Origin: Bromus sterilis
Taxonomy: Eukaryota > Streptophyta > Magnoliopsida > Poales > Poaceae
Assembly: GCA_950022295.1 (NCBI GenBank)
Contig: OX465601.1
Location: 113,107,501 to 113,171,500, forward strand
Direction: 5' to 3'
DNA: 64,000 nucleotides
The translations under genes were made by a program, and so were the position numbers. This document shows, in pieces, positions 35,028-47,323 of this stretch. The notes under the pieces are model-generated. The model was given only the letters and a program-made list of their open reading frames with translations. It had not been told where the DNA came from and did no database searches. The stretch's first letter is position 1. Each line of letters opens with the position of its first letter.

Positions 35028-38000
35028 TGTGACGCCCCCAAAATCAGACCGTGTACAGTAATCATACACACAGGGTACACGTCTGAGATTAGGGGGCCAC
35101 GATGATAATATCACAGCACAACACTAAACACAAAAGGATAAAAAAATATATTACAATAGAGGGGGTCACGCGGACCCGAATATATAAGTCATACAAACCA
35201 TAATTTCTGAGTACAGACATAGTTAGTCAAGTTTTGCCTTAAGAAGGCTAGCACAAATCACATCAGAGATACAGAACGAAAAGGCGAGGCCTCCTGCCTG
35301 GGATCCACAGTACTACTCCTGGTCAACGGGGAACTCGACGTCGTAGTAGGCGCCTCCGGGGTACTCCTGCTCCTGGGCTCCAACGTCGGCTGCAGCGGCC
35401 GATCAGGCAAAACAATAAAGGAAATAAAGCAGGTGAGTATCTAGTATACCCGCGAGTCTTACGTCCGCTACTAAGCATTATGCATGATATCAACGGAATG
35501 AAGAGGCTGTATATAGTGGACTGAAGACAGAAGTTCAGAGCAAAGGTAAGAAGCTAGGCCTAACGAAGACTAACATCTTCCGACGATGTCTTGCAGCATG
35601 AGGTAAGAATCAGCCAACAGTTGATATAAAGCAGTAAGGTAACAATGAAGCAGAAGTTGCTGCAACATTGAATAATAATAAGTTGTAATAATTAACAATG
35701 CCTCCGAATTCACCTCCTCGACATCCCCGCGAGGAAGGGAACCCGGAACCATACAGTTTAATAATAGTTTCTTGTGGTAGGATCCAGCTTCAGCATAAAG
35801 CGTCCTGTTACCGTGGACACGGCTATCGATAGATCAATCTTCCCAGCAGGGGTGCACTTGTGTTACGCTACACGCACGGATCTCCAGGGTGGCGGGAACC
35901 TTGTTAGGGAACGCTCCACCGAGGCTATCCGACACTTCATAGCCCATCTTTCAAACTCAACAGAGAGGTCATCCGCCGGTCTAAATCCTAAGTACGCCGG
36001 GCCTTGGACCCCAACCCAAACGTACTCCTGCATGGTGCGTGGCTGGCCGGTGAAGTTAAATCAAAGCAAATACAAATCACACGCCGCGGCAAATAAGACA
36101 ACACCACTTCCCGGCAATCAGCCCGCGGTACTGTTGACGTCTGAAGAGTCCTCGGACGACACTAAGAAGCAGAGGAGCCCATAACTCGTAGTTCCCACGG
36201 GTAGGTAGTGCGTACATGGCATATAGCCAACTCAAGACATTCACTGAACCATTTAGTATTTTAATTAACCTGCGTGACAACCGTTATCGTTGCCTCGACT
36301 TAACCGACCCGCGGACAACGTCAGCAGCCAGGACCACCAGTACATCGGTGCCTGCCCTGTCGCCCCACCAAGTCACTGCGGTTACCAACGAGGTGAACCG
36401 TCTCCTTACCTTGTCTCGCGTGTGCTCCTGGAGGAGCTCGACTTTCGTGGTTTGGTAACTCTCGCGGCCAACGACCAGGGGCCAAGCACACCGGTACACT
36501 GGTCGTGCCCTCCCTGTCGTCCCGTCGCAATACCTCTCGCGGGCACCGTTGGGTCGCCCGACTTCTTACCTTTAGGACAACCTTTGTCAAGACCCTATGG
36601 CAGTAAGACAAAGTCAGCCTCGAGTGGAGTACAAAGATTACTCCTTGATAGCTCACACTTGAGGTGACTAGGCATAACCCAGGTAGGGCCTGTGGCGGTG
36701 TCTGCATTGTACCGTACCTGTGCAGTTATAATATTTGTATCCGCGTTCACTCCCCTGAGTGACCACGACCCTCTATCTAATCCTAGCTAACAATGCGCAG
36801 GGTTCACTGCTGAATAATGCATAAGTAATAATAGGCAGCATAGGATTAAAGGAAGGTACATCAAGGGGCGACAAAAACAGGCTATGCAATTGAATAGGAT
36901 TGTAATCGTAGCAGCAGCAGTAACAATGCCTAGTGCAAGAAATGTATGGAAAGATAGGAGGTATCTGGGGAAGAGAATGGCTCTGCTTGCCTGCAAGCTC
37001 GACGGTAGTAGTAGGGTCGTCGACGACGTAGTCGTACTCAGCAGCGGTGTAGTCGACGACAGCAGCGGGGTCTATCGGAGATTTAAAGGGGGGAGAAACA
37101 GTAAATACACAGCAAGCATATACAAACAGATGCATGACATGATAAATGAAATGTTAACGGTGTTTTAACGCAGTGTAATGCACGTTGCTCGTAACGGAAA
37201 TTCATCTAAGTATGAACTACCGGCCCCGGGTGATTATCGAACAGGGTGTCCGGAGGGGAAGGATCAAGCCGGAGGTGTCTTAGTTACCGGAATAACATAA
37301 GGGGGGTGTATCCGTGCTATTTGAACCATTCCGGACAACTTTCGTGTTCGGAATAAATTCATCCGGGCACTCTAACAGTACCGGACCATTTATCGGACAA
37401 CCGGTCCGGAGGGGGAATGTTCGATGTTCGTTGTGTTAGAGGGGTGTGGTAGGCATACAGATAGCGTATTCGTATTTGTTATATTTTTCTGATCAATTTT
37501 CATGTATAAAGTTTTTGAATCCGAGTTACGGTTTAAAAGTTATTGAATTTCAAAGTTTAAACCAATTTAAATGATTTTCTGGAATTCTTTTATTATTTAT
37601 TTAAACATTATCCAAAACATTATCCACAACATTATCCAGAATAGTGCTGACATGTGGGTTCCCACATGTCAGCCCCTGTTATTTATAAAACATTTAATTA
37701 AATTAGAAAATGCCTCTGGACCCACATGTCAGTGACTCAATTTTAATTATTTGATTAATCTAAATTATTAAGTTTAATTATTTCCAGGGGGACCCACCTG
37801 TCATTGACTGGGGTTGCCCAGTCAGCACAGTTGACTGGTCAACCCAGTCAACTGGACCACGAGGACCCACTGGCAGCGACCCAGGGGGGTTGCCCCAGGG
37901 GTGCCACGTCAGGGGGCACCGGCGGCTAAACGCCGGCGTGCCCAGCACGGCGTAGGCCACGGGAGGGGGTCGGAATCGGGCTAGGGGGCACCGTTCGCCA

Positions 38001-38183
38001 TGGGATCTGGTGCGTTAGAACCGGAAGACAGCGCCGCGTCGATTCCAAGTGGTGGCGCCGTCGGGGGGTCACCGGAATGACGCCGTCGACGACGAAGGCG
38101 GGGACCCGTACGGTGGCGACGTCGAGGACGGCGAATCCACGCACGGGGTGAGGCGTGGCTATGCGCGTTCGGTAGCTGGCGTC
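35028..38183 (-). repeat. Array LTR 3 (5' LTR of copy B, truncated)
   Basis: It starts TGTGACGCCCCC on the plus strand and follows LTR 2 to GTAGCTGGCGTC at 38183, where it changes abruptly to inverted E4 sequence. About 1.2 kb of LTR is missing. On the element's own strand the lost part is the U3 start, so copy B has lost its 5' promoter end. Confidence 0.85.
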
Positions 38184-40690
38184 TTTGGAATCTTATCTTG
38201 ACTCGTCCCCAGACCACTAGCAAGGTACAAGTCAAATTGATCCACTCCCTTTCGATATTTTGAGTACTCATGCAATGGATGAGCGTAAGCACGAGAGTTG
38301 ACACTTAGGATGGCAAAGAGAGAGATAGAGTGGAGGAGGAAGACAAAAAAGGTGTGAAAGGCTAACATCAATGAGGACAATCATAGGTGAGAGAAAGCCA
38401 AATGATAGATATGCTGTGAGGAGTAGGGATTGCCATGCAACGGATGCACATAAGAGCTAATAAAAGCTCTCCAATGGAACTAGTGGGAGTGCATCCAACT
38501 TGCTCGCTCAAGAAGACCTAGAGCTCATTTGAGGAGGCTCATCATTGGAATATACAAGCACAGTTCTATAGTGTGAAGGTCCCCACATAGCTATGCATAT
38601 ATGATCTTCTCTATGGAGTACAAGATATAAGAGGGAGTACGAGTGTGGATCTTTCAAAAGGAATAGTAGTGTTGCCTCCTTCTATCTTTTTATTTTCTTT
38701 TTCTCTTTTTTCTATTTTTTTATTTTTTTGGTGGCCTCAATGGCTCTTTCTATTTAACTCTCATTTTTCCTCTTTGGGATCTTTTAAATTTGTCCTCTTT
38801 GGGATCTTTTCCTCACTTAAGGGAAACACTCTATTTTACACGAAGTATAGAAAATCTTTCACACTTTATAAGTTACTCAACATAAAGAAGATTTAGCTAT
38901 CATGATGTATGCAAATGTATGCCTCTGCCAGTGTAGCAGGAACATGTATGACATGAAGACCAAGTCATGAGAAGGTGGATGTTGCATGGCAATATATCTC
39001 GGAAAGGCTATGGAAATGCCTTGATAGGTAGGTATGGTGGTTGTTTTGAGGAAAGATATAAGGAGGTTTATGATGACAGAGCGTATCATGCCAAGGGTTT
39101 GGATGCACCGGCGGGTAGGCTCCAACTCTCTGAGTGAGAAGGGGCAATGCACGGTACCGAAGAGGCTAGCAAATATGAGCAGGTGGAAGTGTCAACTTTC
39201 AATACTTACATTAGTCCGAAGAACTCATGCACTTATTATCGGTAACTCTCAATCTAATCCGGAGGTTCACAAAGAGACATGTACCCCGAGGAGTGTATGG
39301 GGGTTGGTTATCCTTGCACATCATCGACTCATGGTATGTCAGTGTACTCTAATATCTGATCCCTCCAAATATTAGTGATCCATCTAGTAGCTAGAGTTCT
39401 CAACTAGTTTTTGTAGTTTTTGAAAATAAACACGAATTTCCAAAAATACGACACCTATCACTAATAGGCTAGAGATCTTGACACCAAAAGTTCAAACATT
39501 ACTCACAACAATACCTCAAAACTATTGCAGGTTACTACTACAATTGAATAGCAACCTCAATTACCTATGTAAAGACAAGACACAACTCAGTGAAACAACC
39601 AAATCTCTTAACAAGATAAACCTGAAAACTAAAGAGAGTTCTAGCAACAAACTAAACAAAAGCTCTTGAAAAAGATAAACATGAAAACTAAGAGATAAAC
39701 ATGACAACAGCTGCGAAAAGATAAAGAACACACAACAAAAGAAAGATAAGCATGAAAATCCTATGATGTGTTCTAGTTTGAAGTGGAGCGTGTTTCTCTC
39801 CCACACAAAGAAATCTGGGTTCTAACTTGTTATGAACAGCAAGCAAAGATAAATAAAACTAGAAAGTATACTAAAGAGCGAGATGCTCCAAGCATAGCAC
39901 ATAACGCATGAAGTGATAAAAATATAGTGAGACGAAGGAAGAACTGATAATTGTTGATGGGGAAGGGGATGCATGGGGGCATCCCCAAGCTTAGACGCTT
40001 GAGTCTCCTTGAATATTTATTGGGGGTGCATGGGGGCATCCCCAAGCTTGAGCGTTTGACACTCCCGGATCTTCTTTCATCATCTTCCCTCACACACTTG
40101 AAAACTCCCTTCATACATAACTCATCATAATCTGATTAGAGAGGTTAGTACCCACAATAAAAAAAATCCTCTACTGGAAATAAAGATTTTCTTGAAGGGC
40201 TAGTGTTTCTCAAGACCGCCAAAAAATTTTTGCAAAGAAAAATCCAGCGCAAGACTTGCAAAAGTGAGGAAATGCAAAACGTGGCAGAATCTGTGAAAAA
40301 ACATACCAACAGGTAGTAAACAATTTTTGGGGGTACTTTTGGAACTCAAATAAAAAAAACTCAAAACAGACGCCCGAAAGCTAATTGTATAGACCACGCT
40401 GTCAAAAAAATTCAGCTAAAAATATGATCTGGTGATTTATTGTGAGTTTTTCCGTCCAAGGACAGAATCTGTTTTCTGGACACCATGTCGCAACTCTTGA
40501 ACTTTCTTGCAATCGGAGGCTAAACTTGGCACAAAGCTTGAAAATAAAGATACAATTATGTTGCTACAGTAGTAAAAATCATCAATACCACTAAAAACAG
40601 AAGTAAAAACATCTTGGGTTGCCTTCCAACAAGCGCTTTCTTTTACGCCTTTAAGCTAGGCAAGAAGCAAAAAAAGAAGAATCACGTTGT
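38184..40690 (-). other. E4 non-coding 3' domain
   Basis: This is the inverted equivalent of E2 9660-12150. It contains the GACGAGTC motif near 38200, the conserved GCGCAAGGATAA-type block (39261-39345, with changes), two PPT-like hairpins (39980-39992 and 40037-40049, read as AAGCTTGGGGATG on the minus strand) and the hinge near 40620-40670. No ORF conserved with the other copies is visible. Confidence 0.65.
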
Positions 40691-40696
40691 ATCAAT

Positions 40697-41642
40697 CTAA
40701 CCATCATCAAGATCATCAAAAAGATCTTCAATTGTACAACTAGTTTTAAGAGGTCTTTCAAATAAAGGCCTAATGTAGATACTTCCAGGGATAAAACCAA
40801 AAGGCAATAAATCAGTTGGAGTTTCATTTATAAATATATCTAAGAGAGGTATTTCTTCCAAAGTTTTCACGGTTTCAACTACCTTGGCAATGATTCGATT
40901 ACTTTTAGCTCGGGGAACCTTAGGGACATAATTGAACTTAGGTTCCTTCCTTGCTGGAGTTTCTAACTTTTTTGGTTTGATTGAGGAGAAAGTAGTTCCT
41001 AAATTGTCAATGATTTCCTCAATCTTATCTATACAAGAAGGATCCAAATCATGGGATTTGATGGTCTCCAAATTTTTGATAATTTTATGCATGGATTTAT
41101 CAAGTCTATTCAAATTCCCTTGAATCTGACGATCCAGCTCATTTATCTTAATTATGCTTGGTATTTCTAATTCTCTATTTTCAGGTTTTTTCATAATATG
41201 AACAAGCGTGATATCCTCTTGAATGCTAGCAATAGGGAGGTTTCCAACAAGATTTTCAACAACATTAAGAGATTCCCATATTGGGTCTTCTAGGAAATTC
41301 TCATTGATAGCAGTATCTAGAACGAACCTATTCCAAGGAGTAATTCCAACATAAAAGTTTCTAAGCAGGATAGTAGTGGATTGCTTCTTGGTGGCTCTTT
41401 TCTGAGAATCATTAATTCTATGCCAAGCATCTTTTAAACTTTCACCACCTTTTTGTTTAAAGGTGAGAACTTCTATCTCAACAAAGGAAAAAGGACCACA
41501 GATGATGACAACTACTAGAAAAGTAAAAAAAAATTGTGATTTTTGATAAAGGACACTAGGATAAAAAATGGAAGGTAAACTAACAAGACTAAAAAGCAAA
41601 GTCAAAAGATAGTGTGCAACTCCCCTATCTTGAAGATTGGAG
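40697..41642 (-). CDS. E4 gag-like ORF, N-terminally degenerate
   Basis: An uninterrupted frame runs from inside the LTR (41749) across the PBS to the stop at 40697, 350 codons in all. The true start is unclear because no Met lies between the PBS and the recognisable part. The region with FKQKGGESLKDAWHRI and LLRNFYVGITPWNRF is the C-terminal half of a retrotransposon gag capsid. It is a different lineage from the E2/E6 gag, and the usual N-terminal half is missing. Charged, helix-rich sequence follows, with no zinc knuckle or protease motif, ending EDLFDDLDDG. It may be a truncated Gag that joins particles made by a helper, or a decayed remnant whose frame is still open. Confidence 0.5.
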
Positions 41643-41660
41643 TCCCCGGCAACGGCACCA
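41643..41660 (-). promoter_or_regulatory. E4 primer-binding site (tRNA-Asp type)
   Basis: On the minus strand TGGTGCCGTTGCCGGGGA differs by one base from the E2 site and lies 10 bases after the LTR end. Confidence 0.8.
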
Positions 41661-41670
41661 GAAATTTGCT

Positions 41671-43291
41671 TGATGCGCGAGAGATGATAATGGCTTCTCT
41701 CCCTTCGTTGGTTACCCCAAGTGGAAGGTGAGATGTAGGATAGCATCAAATTTCCGCTAACTTAGAGGTTAGGGTTTGTCTCCCGTAGGACTCCGAAAGC
41801 GACAAGTAGATGGTAAAGTGAACAATGGCACCGAGGTTGATTACTTCACCTGGACCTACACACACAACAAGTAACTTTGCTCCCAACAAAGTTCAGAGAG
41901 GTTGTCAATCTCTGTGCCCTTGTTGTTTACATAGGATCAAACACAAGAGATAATAGTAGTGGAAATTGCAACTGTAAAGTAAAAGAAATAAGTAAATTTA
42001 GGGTGTAAACAGTGGTGTAAATATGGACCGGGGTCCCATGATGTTCACTAGTGATGTCTCTCTCCCAAAAGACGATAAAACTGCTATGCGAGGTAAACAA
42101 ATCACAGCTGGACAATTGACGGGATTATGGGCGCAAACCAATGCTAACTATGCTACAAAGGAAGGAAGAGGCTCAAAAGCATGGGCAGTACGCCAAAATA
42201 AGTAAACCGAAATCCATCTGTATCTAATACTAATCATTCACCTTGAGATATCTATCCAGAACATCTCGCTGGTATTAAGTTGTGAGCCCCACCCAAAGCA
42301 ATAGACAACTACATTAAAAGAACTTTGCATAAAGTAAACAATCCTTGCAACCGTGGTTACAAGCACCGTTGTTTTCCCCCTTGTGGCAACAACACATCCC
42401 CTAGACTCATGTTTCTGTAACTCAAGCTAGTCATCAGGGGGCATGAACCCACAATCAAGCATAACGCTCCCTCTTGGAGTCACTACCTACTACTTGGACA
42501 AAGCAATAAAAAGCGACGGAGAACATGCCAGAATTACTCAAGAACAAAAATATAAAAAATAAAAACCAAATATATTACTCAATCACAATCTGAACATAGT
42601 CTCATAATCCATCAGATCCCAGCAAACCCAGCATATCAACAGCAGAAAGAATTACATATGTGCATTGATCATGTAGGGCAGCTCACAAGCTCTAATCCAT
42701 GAGGAACAAAGAGGGGAGGAGAACATCACATAGCTAATGATCATGGACCCATGGTCCAAGGTGGACTACTCACGGATCATCCGGGAAGCGTCCATGGTGG
42801 TGGAGAAGCTCGTGAGGTCAATCCTCCCACCGGCAGGGTGCCGTGAAGAGGTCTTCTAATGCTCCCGATCTTGAAAGCGCGGCGGCGGCGAAACAGAAGC
42901 GAGATCGCGAAAAAGGGTTCAGTCTTCGGAGGTTTTGGGGCGAAGGAAATATATAGGAAAAGGGGGCAACCGGGGGGCACCAGGTGGTGCAGGCGCCCCC
43001 CTTGCGCGACCTAGGCATAGGGTGAACCCCGATTCCTCCTTCGGGGCTCCGGAACCTTTCGTTGCGCTGATTTTTTTACTGGATTTTTCCAGATTTTTTC
43101 TGGCATTTTACGTAATGGAAAAAACTGAAATAAAAAGACAGCAAAAACATGAACTGGCACTGGAGTGCACTGAGTTAATAGGTTTGTCCAAATATGATCA
43201 AAAGTGTATGAAAGTGTAGCAAAAGCATAGCAATATCACACAAAACATGCATGGAGCAAGCAGAAATTATAGATACGTTTGGGACGTATCA
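41671..43291 (-). repeat. E4 5' LTR (1,621 bp)
   Basis: Read on the minus strand it starts TGATACGTCCCAAACG and ends GCGCATCA. It is related to the E2 LTR along its length. A GC block (plus-strand 42960-43015) lies upstream of a TATA-like CTATATAT (42955-42948). Confidence 0.8.
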
Positions 43292-44510
43292 AACCTCCAG
43301 CCAGAGGATGAAGTCCTAGGGTGGCCCACAGCCCCCAGGTGCCCTCCTTGCGCGGCCAGGGGTGGACCCATGCCAGGTGGCCGCCTGGGCGACTAGGACC
43401 TCCCTTGGTGGCCCCCCTTGGCTCTTATTATACTCCCGTCGCGAATACCCTGGTTCCAGAATCCTTTTCTCCAGAAGCAATTTCGATATCCGCCGCCATC
43501 GCCGACAAGCTTCGATGGACCAGAATTCCTGTGTCGGCACCCTGCCGATACGGGGAAGTGCCCCCAGATTCATCTCCATCGACGTTTCTTCCTCCCTCCA
43601 TGATGCGGGAGTAGTTCCTCCTCAGGGCTGAGGTTTCTACAGTAGTTATGTGGTCAATTCTCTCTCGCATGATGTGATCTTAATTGTGATCATAGGCTAT
43701 GTTAATCTAGGATGATCCCATGATGTTTCCCCTTCTTCTATATATTGGATTTGATGTACTCACTTGTCTTTATCTAGTATAATCCCCGATACCTAGGTGA
43801 CAGTGGTCTATTGGACATGGATTAGAATAATATTTTCATGAGTGGTTTCCTCTTTTGTGTGTGGATTGAAGATTGAGAATCTCTTGGTGCTTGTCTTTGA
43901 CTATCCTTGAGATATGTTGTGGTGATTGTGGTACTCTCTTTGGATGGCCGCGGTGACATTGGGAAATCCGTAGATGAGAACTACGAACTCTAAGGTGTGT
44001 TTTTTTAGCCCTACACAATTCTCGTCCTCTCTTGACCGCAAAGTAATGACCTCCGAGTACATCTCCAATGCATGTTTTAGTGGAAATATCATGTGATTAG
44101 ACTATGTTAATGTTGTTGGCAGTTGCCACTAGTGAAAGTATGAAGCCTAGGCCTTGTTTCCACCACTGCAATACCATTTGTGCTCACGTTTACTACTTGT
44201 TGGCTTGTTGTAATTTTTATTACAGATTTATATTACTTCGTTTTGCCACACCTATCATCCATATTTTACCATCTCTTCGCCGAACTAGTGCACCTATACA
44301 ACTCCTAGTTGTATTAGGTGTGTTGGGGACACAAGAGACTTCTAGTATCTTAATTGTAGGGTTTCTTAAGAGAGACCATCTTCAACATCTACTTCCCTGA
44401 GTTCGATAAACCTTAGGTCATCCACTTGAGGGAAATTGTTGATGTCATACAAGCCTATGCGCTTGGAGGCCCAACATAGTCTACAAGAATAGAAGCGTGC
44501 GTAGACATCA
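43292..44510 (+). repeat. E8: LTR fragment of another gypsy family
   Basis: This plus-strand sequence resembles the E5 LTR at its start: CTCCAGCC followed by a GC block with GCGCGGCCAGG, then the TATA-like TATTATAC near 43426. It then diverges and ends with a typical grass LTR terminus (CTTGGAGGCCCAACA ... GTAGACATCA at 44510). The first about 230 bases are absent because E4 inserted there. No PBS follows 44510, so it is a 3' or solo LTR. The following bases GACTC would be its target duplication. Confidence 0.6.
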
Positions 44511-45432
44511 GACTCCATATACATGTTAATTGGAAGTGGTTTTGTTATGTTTGAATATGCATGAACAACTTTGTTGTTGCAACAGTGCTTGCTTCTTAAG
44601 CAAAAATATGGCCTGCTGTACGTTATGGACTTGCTTGAGTCTCCGACCCCATTTGTATGAGAGTCGAAGGACGAAATATTTTGAGTAATGTGCCTTGAAC
44701 CTTGGTTTGTAATGTCCTAGGATAAAACTTACAAAATCAATTTAAACCCTGAGAATTACCATGTGGTATATGTCGGCGACATCCAGCGGGGAACACGTTT
44801 CGACAAAAACAACCAATAGCGGTCGGATATGTTCGAATGACCTCTGACAGCTTCATGCATGCATATATGTACGTGCATGTTTGAATTTATTTTTATTAAG
44901 TTTTTAATACGCAATGCATATATAAATTTTATGTGGACTTTCTTGACAAACATATATATGACTATCACCACAAAGGTGTATTGGACTTATAAATAGTGCG
45001 AGTCCTTTAAGTACGACGTAAGTGAATCCTTGTGAATACTATACCTCAAATTTGCTTTGAAATGTACTGTATGAGGACAAACCTTATATATACATGCAAA
45101 CAAAAAGATTTTTTTACCATTGGGGCTACCCCTTTTTTATGTTGGAGACCCTAGACCAAAAGGAGATAATTTATTAGACAAAAACACGAGTGAACTCCGG
45201 ATGCTCCCCCACCCAACTGTATGTGACCCTAAGTACATAGAAGATGCTTAAAAGGCTTTCTTTTACATTTTGAATATGCAATAATGCATGGTTTTGATGT
45301 GCCACATTTTTTGCTTCACAAAACACATAATTGTCAATGACACTAGTTAATGCATGGTAAGTTCCTGATCACTTATACACTTAATTAAGATTCGATGAAA
45401 GGAAATGTTGTGAATACTTTACCTAAAACTTA
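44511..45432 (+). other. AT-rich unassigned sequence
   Basis: I see no gene, LTR or PBS here. A TATA-like TTATAAATAG at about 44987-44996 is the only promoter-like motif, and no convincing ORF follows it. The segment may be the left interior of the CACTA element or older flanking DNA. Confidence 0.4.
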
Positions 45433-45688
45433 GGGGTTGTTTGGATTGTGACTAACTTTACCACAACTAATAACCTTAGGCAAAGTGTCGTGAATAAAAT
45501 TAACGGCCACCACAAAGTCTGGCAAGGTGTGGCAAAAATAAGAGTCTAGCTTTGACATGTGTACCATAGCGGTGGTAAACTATGGCAAGACACAAGTGTG
45601 GCAATGAACCAAAAACACACCTAAGATATTGTGGCATGATTAAGCTTAATTAGGCATGGCAACATTATCCTAAGAACCAAACAACTCC
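45433..45688 (+). mobile_element. Tourist-like (PIF/Harbinger) MITE, 256 bp
   Basis: Terminal inverted repeats are GGGGTTGTTTGG (45433-45444) and CCAAACAACTCC (45677-45688), matching at 11 of 12 positions. The element is flanked on both sides by TTA (45430-45432 and 45689-45691), the known PIF/Harbinger target duplication. The interior carries repeated GGCAAGGTGTGGCA-type motifs in both orientations and no ORF. Confidence 0.75.
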
Positions 45689-46083
45689 TTAGTTACATGT
45701 GGCATACATGTCAAATCTTGAATTAACCAAGAGGAATTCATCATGGAGCACATCCTTGAACAAAAAGGTGACCATATTGGCCACAAATCTTATGGACTTC
45801 AAAATTTTACATAATTTTCCATCATAACAACATGTAAAGAGATATTCATCATTGCATTGTCATTTCACGAAAATCATGAAACCTTCATACCAGATGTTCC
45901 ATTTTTGTGAAGATTTTTTGAACTTGAGGATGGTTCGTATGTGTGTGCCTAAACACAATTTTGATTCTAATCAAAGTACAAAATGTATAAGATAAAATAA
46001 AATTTTCTCGATACAAACATTATGGATTGGCATGTGCATCACACACCCACACATGAGTGTACAAGTGCACAACTCTCAATCGG
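45689..46083 (+). other. AT-rich sequence left of the transposase gene
   Basis: I see no gene or repeat family here. The segment is A/T-rich and may be the interior of the CACTA element; the left CACTA end is not found. Confidence 0.35.
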
Positions 46084-46310
46084 AAATTTGGTTCCCTCCT
46101 TTACACTCCCTCCTTGCTGGGGTTTTGGTGCACAGATCTACGTTTACAAGTCTGATCTCAATCTCTCAATTGATATTGAAATAGTCGAAAATTTGGTTCC
46201 CTCCTTTTCGCTCCCTCCTTGCTGTGTTTTTAGTGCTCACATTTGCGTGCACAAGCCCAATCTCAACCTGATATTGAAGGAGTTGAAAATTTGGTTCCCT
46301 CCTTTTACTT
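46084..46310 (+). repeat. Tandem repeat of about 100 bp upstream of the transposase gene
   Basis: The motif AATTTGGTTCCCTCCTTT recurs at about 46085, 46189 and 46287 with spacings near 104 and 98 bases. The intervening sequence (GTTTTNGTG, ACAAG, TCTCAA, GATATTGAA) is partly conserved. It is probably part of the promoter region or a CACTA subterminal array. Confidence 0.6.
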
Positions 46311-46374
46311 CCCTCAATTTTTTCCTTCCCGCCTACATTCCCAAAGCACGCATGGGCATAATTTTCAACACCCA

Positions 46375-46445
46375 CCATAAATACCTCACAGTTAACCTCA
46401 CACTAATTTCGCACCGCACCTCACCTCACCTCACCTCACCTCCTC
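46375..46445 (+). promoter_or_regulatory. Putative promoter and leader of the transposase gene
   Basis: CATAAATA (46376-46383) is a TATA-like box. It is followed about 40 bases later by five CACCT pentamers (46419-46443), then by a GC-rich leader and the ATG at 46541. Confidence 0.4.
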
Positions 46446-47323
46446 CCTCTATATTCATCCAGATCCAGACGACTATCAGCGGAGACGGTGCCCTCCCCGG
46501 GCCTCGGTGACGGTGTTCCTCCCTGTAGACGGCGTATGCCATGAAGGAGAATGGAAGCACAAAATCAAGCCTTCAGAGCGGCAAGAAATGCAAGGTTCCT
46601 CCTACCACACACATCGCAAAAGCTAATCGTAAACGTACAGGTAAAACTTCCGTTCTGCATGTGGTTCGCATGTTATTGAAATCCAATGGTGCAACTCCTA
46701 CATCTTCTATTAGAGAATGCATGTTCACTTAGGATTAGGGTTTGCATAGCCAGATCCCGGCGACTCCATATTGCTCCTGGTCTCCGTCGTCGCATCTCGT
46801 TCATTCTTTTTGAAAAATGATGTATTTGTTTGCTCAAAATAGAGTACTGTATCATAACGTTGCATGTTGTTCTCATGTTGTTATATGTTCAAATCCCAAG
46901 ATAGGGTTTTTATATTTACTGGTTTTATGATTATTTCATCTTTGATCTATAGTTGCTACACCGGTGTCTACACACAGTCTACCAATTCCTGAGTGTCTGA
47001 AGGAGAGGGAAAGGACAATCAGGGAAAATGCTCTTCGAATGAAGGAAATATTCGGAGAAAAGGGTCTGGACAATTTTTCCGAACTGGTAAGTAGTAGTAT
47101 TTATGCGAATGGTAAGGAAGGTGAAAAGAAACAAGGAAATGGGGGAATCCAGCATAAAAATGTGCATAAAGGAGGAGGTAGAGGTAGAGGTACAGAAGGA
47201 CCCTGACTTTGAACTCGCACGTACAGATGAGGAAAGTGATGAACATGACGATGATGATGAAACTGTAGATGGAAAAAATTCAAAGACAGAACCTCCCCTC
47301 AGAGATGCTTGGGAACTAGAGAT

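Larger units (their letters stand above)
16004..38183 (-). mobile_element. E3: chromovirus array, LTR-internal-LTR-internal-LTR
   Basis: This is a minus-strand Ty3/gypsy chromovirus with three LTRs (16004-20348, 25495-29881, 35028-38183 truncated) and two internal regions of equal length (20349-25494 and 29882-35027, each 5,146 bp). Both internal regions have a PBS for initiator tRNA-Met, one gag-pol frame and a polypurine tract, and both share the middle LTR. A C-terminal chromodomain-like segment and very long LTRs suggest the Tekay/Del clade; that assignment is inference. Such a structure usually arises by unequal recombination between LTRs. The right LTR is cut at 38183 and joined to E4. 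Confidence 0.85.
38184..43291 (-). mobile_element. E4: non-autonomous element with alternative gag-like ORF, 3' deleted
   Basis: On the minus strand: a complete 5' LTR (43291-41671), a PBS, a gag-like frame, a hinge and a non-coding 3' domain. The 3' domain matches E2 until the position equal to E2 base about 12150, where it joins array LTR 3. The polypurine tract and 3' LTR are absent. There is no RT, RNase H or integrase. The right flank (43292 onward) is the interior of another LTR (E8), so E4 inserted into that LTR. Confidence 0.8.

Noticed and set aside
44980..45010. Isolated TATA box as a host gene promoter
   Set aside because: No ORF, splice pattern or downstream gene-like sequence follows before the MITE.
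46084..46310. CRISPR-like spaced repeat
   Set aside because: Only three diverged units with related, not unique, spacers in a plant nuclear context; an ordinary tandem repeat.
46022..46510. 162-codon frame upstream of the transposase gene as a separate gene
   Set aside because: It is formed by three about 100-bp tandem repeats and the CACCT leader run; it looks like promoter and leader DNA.
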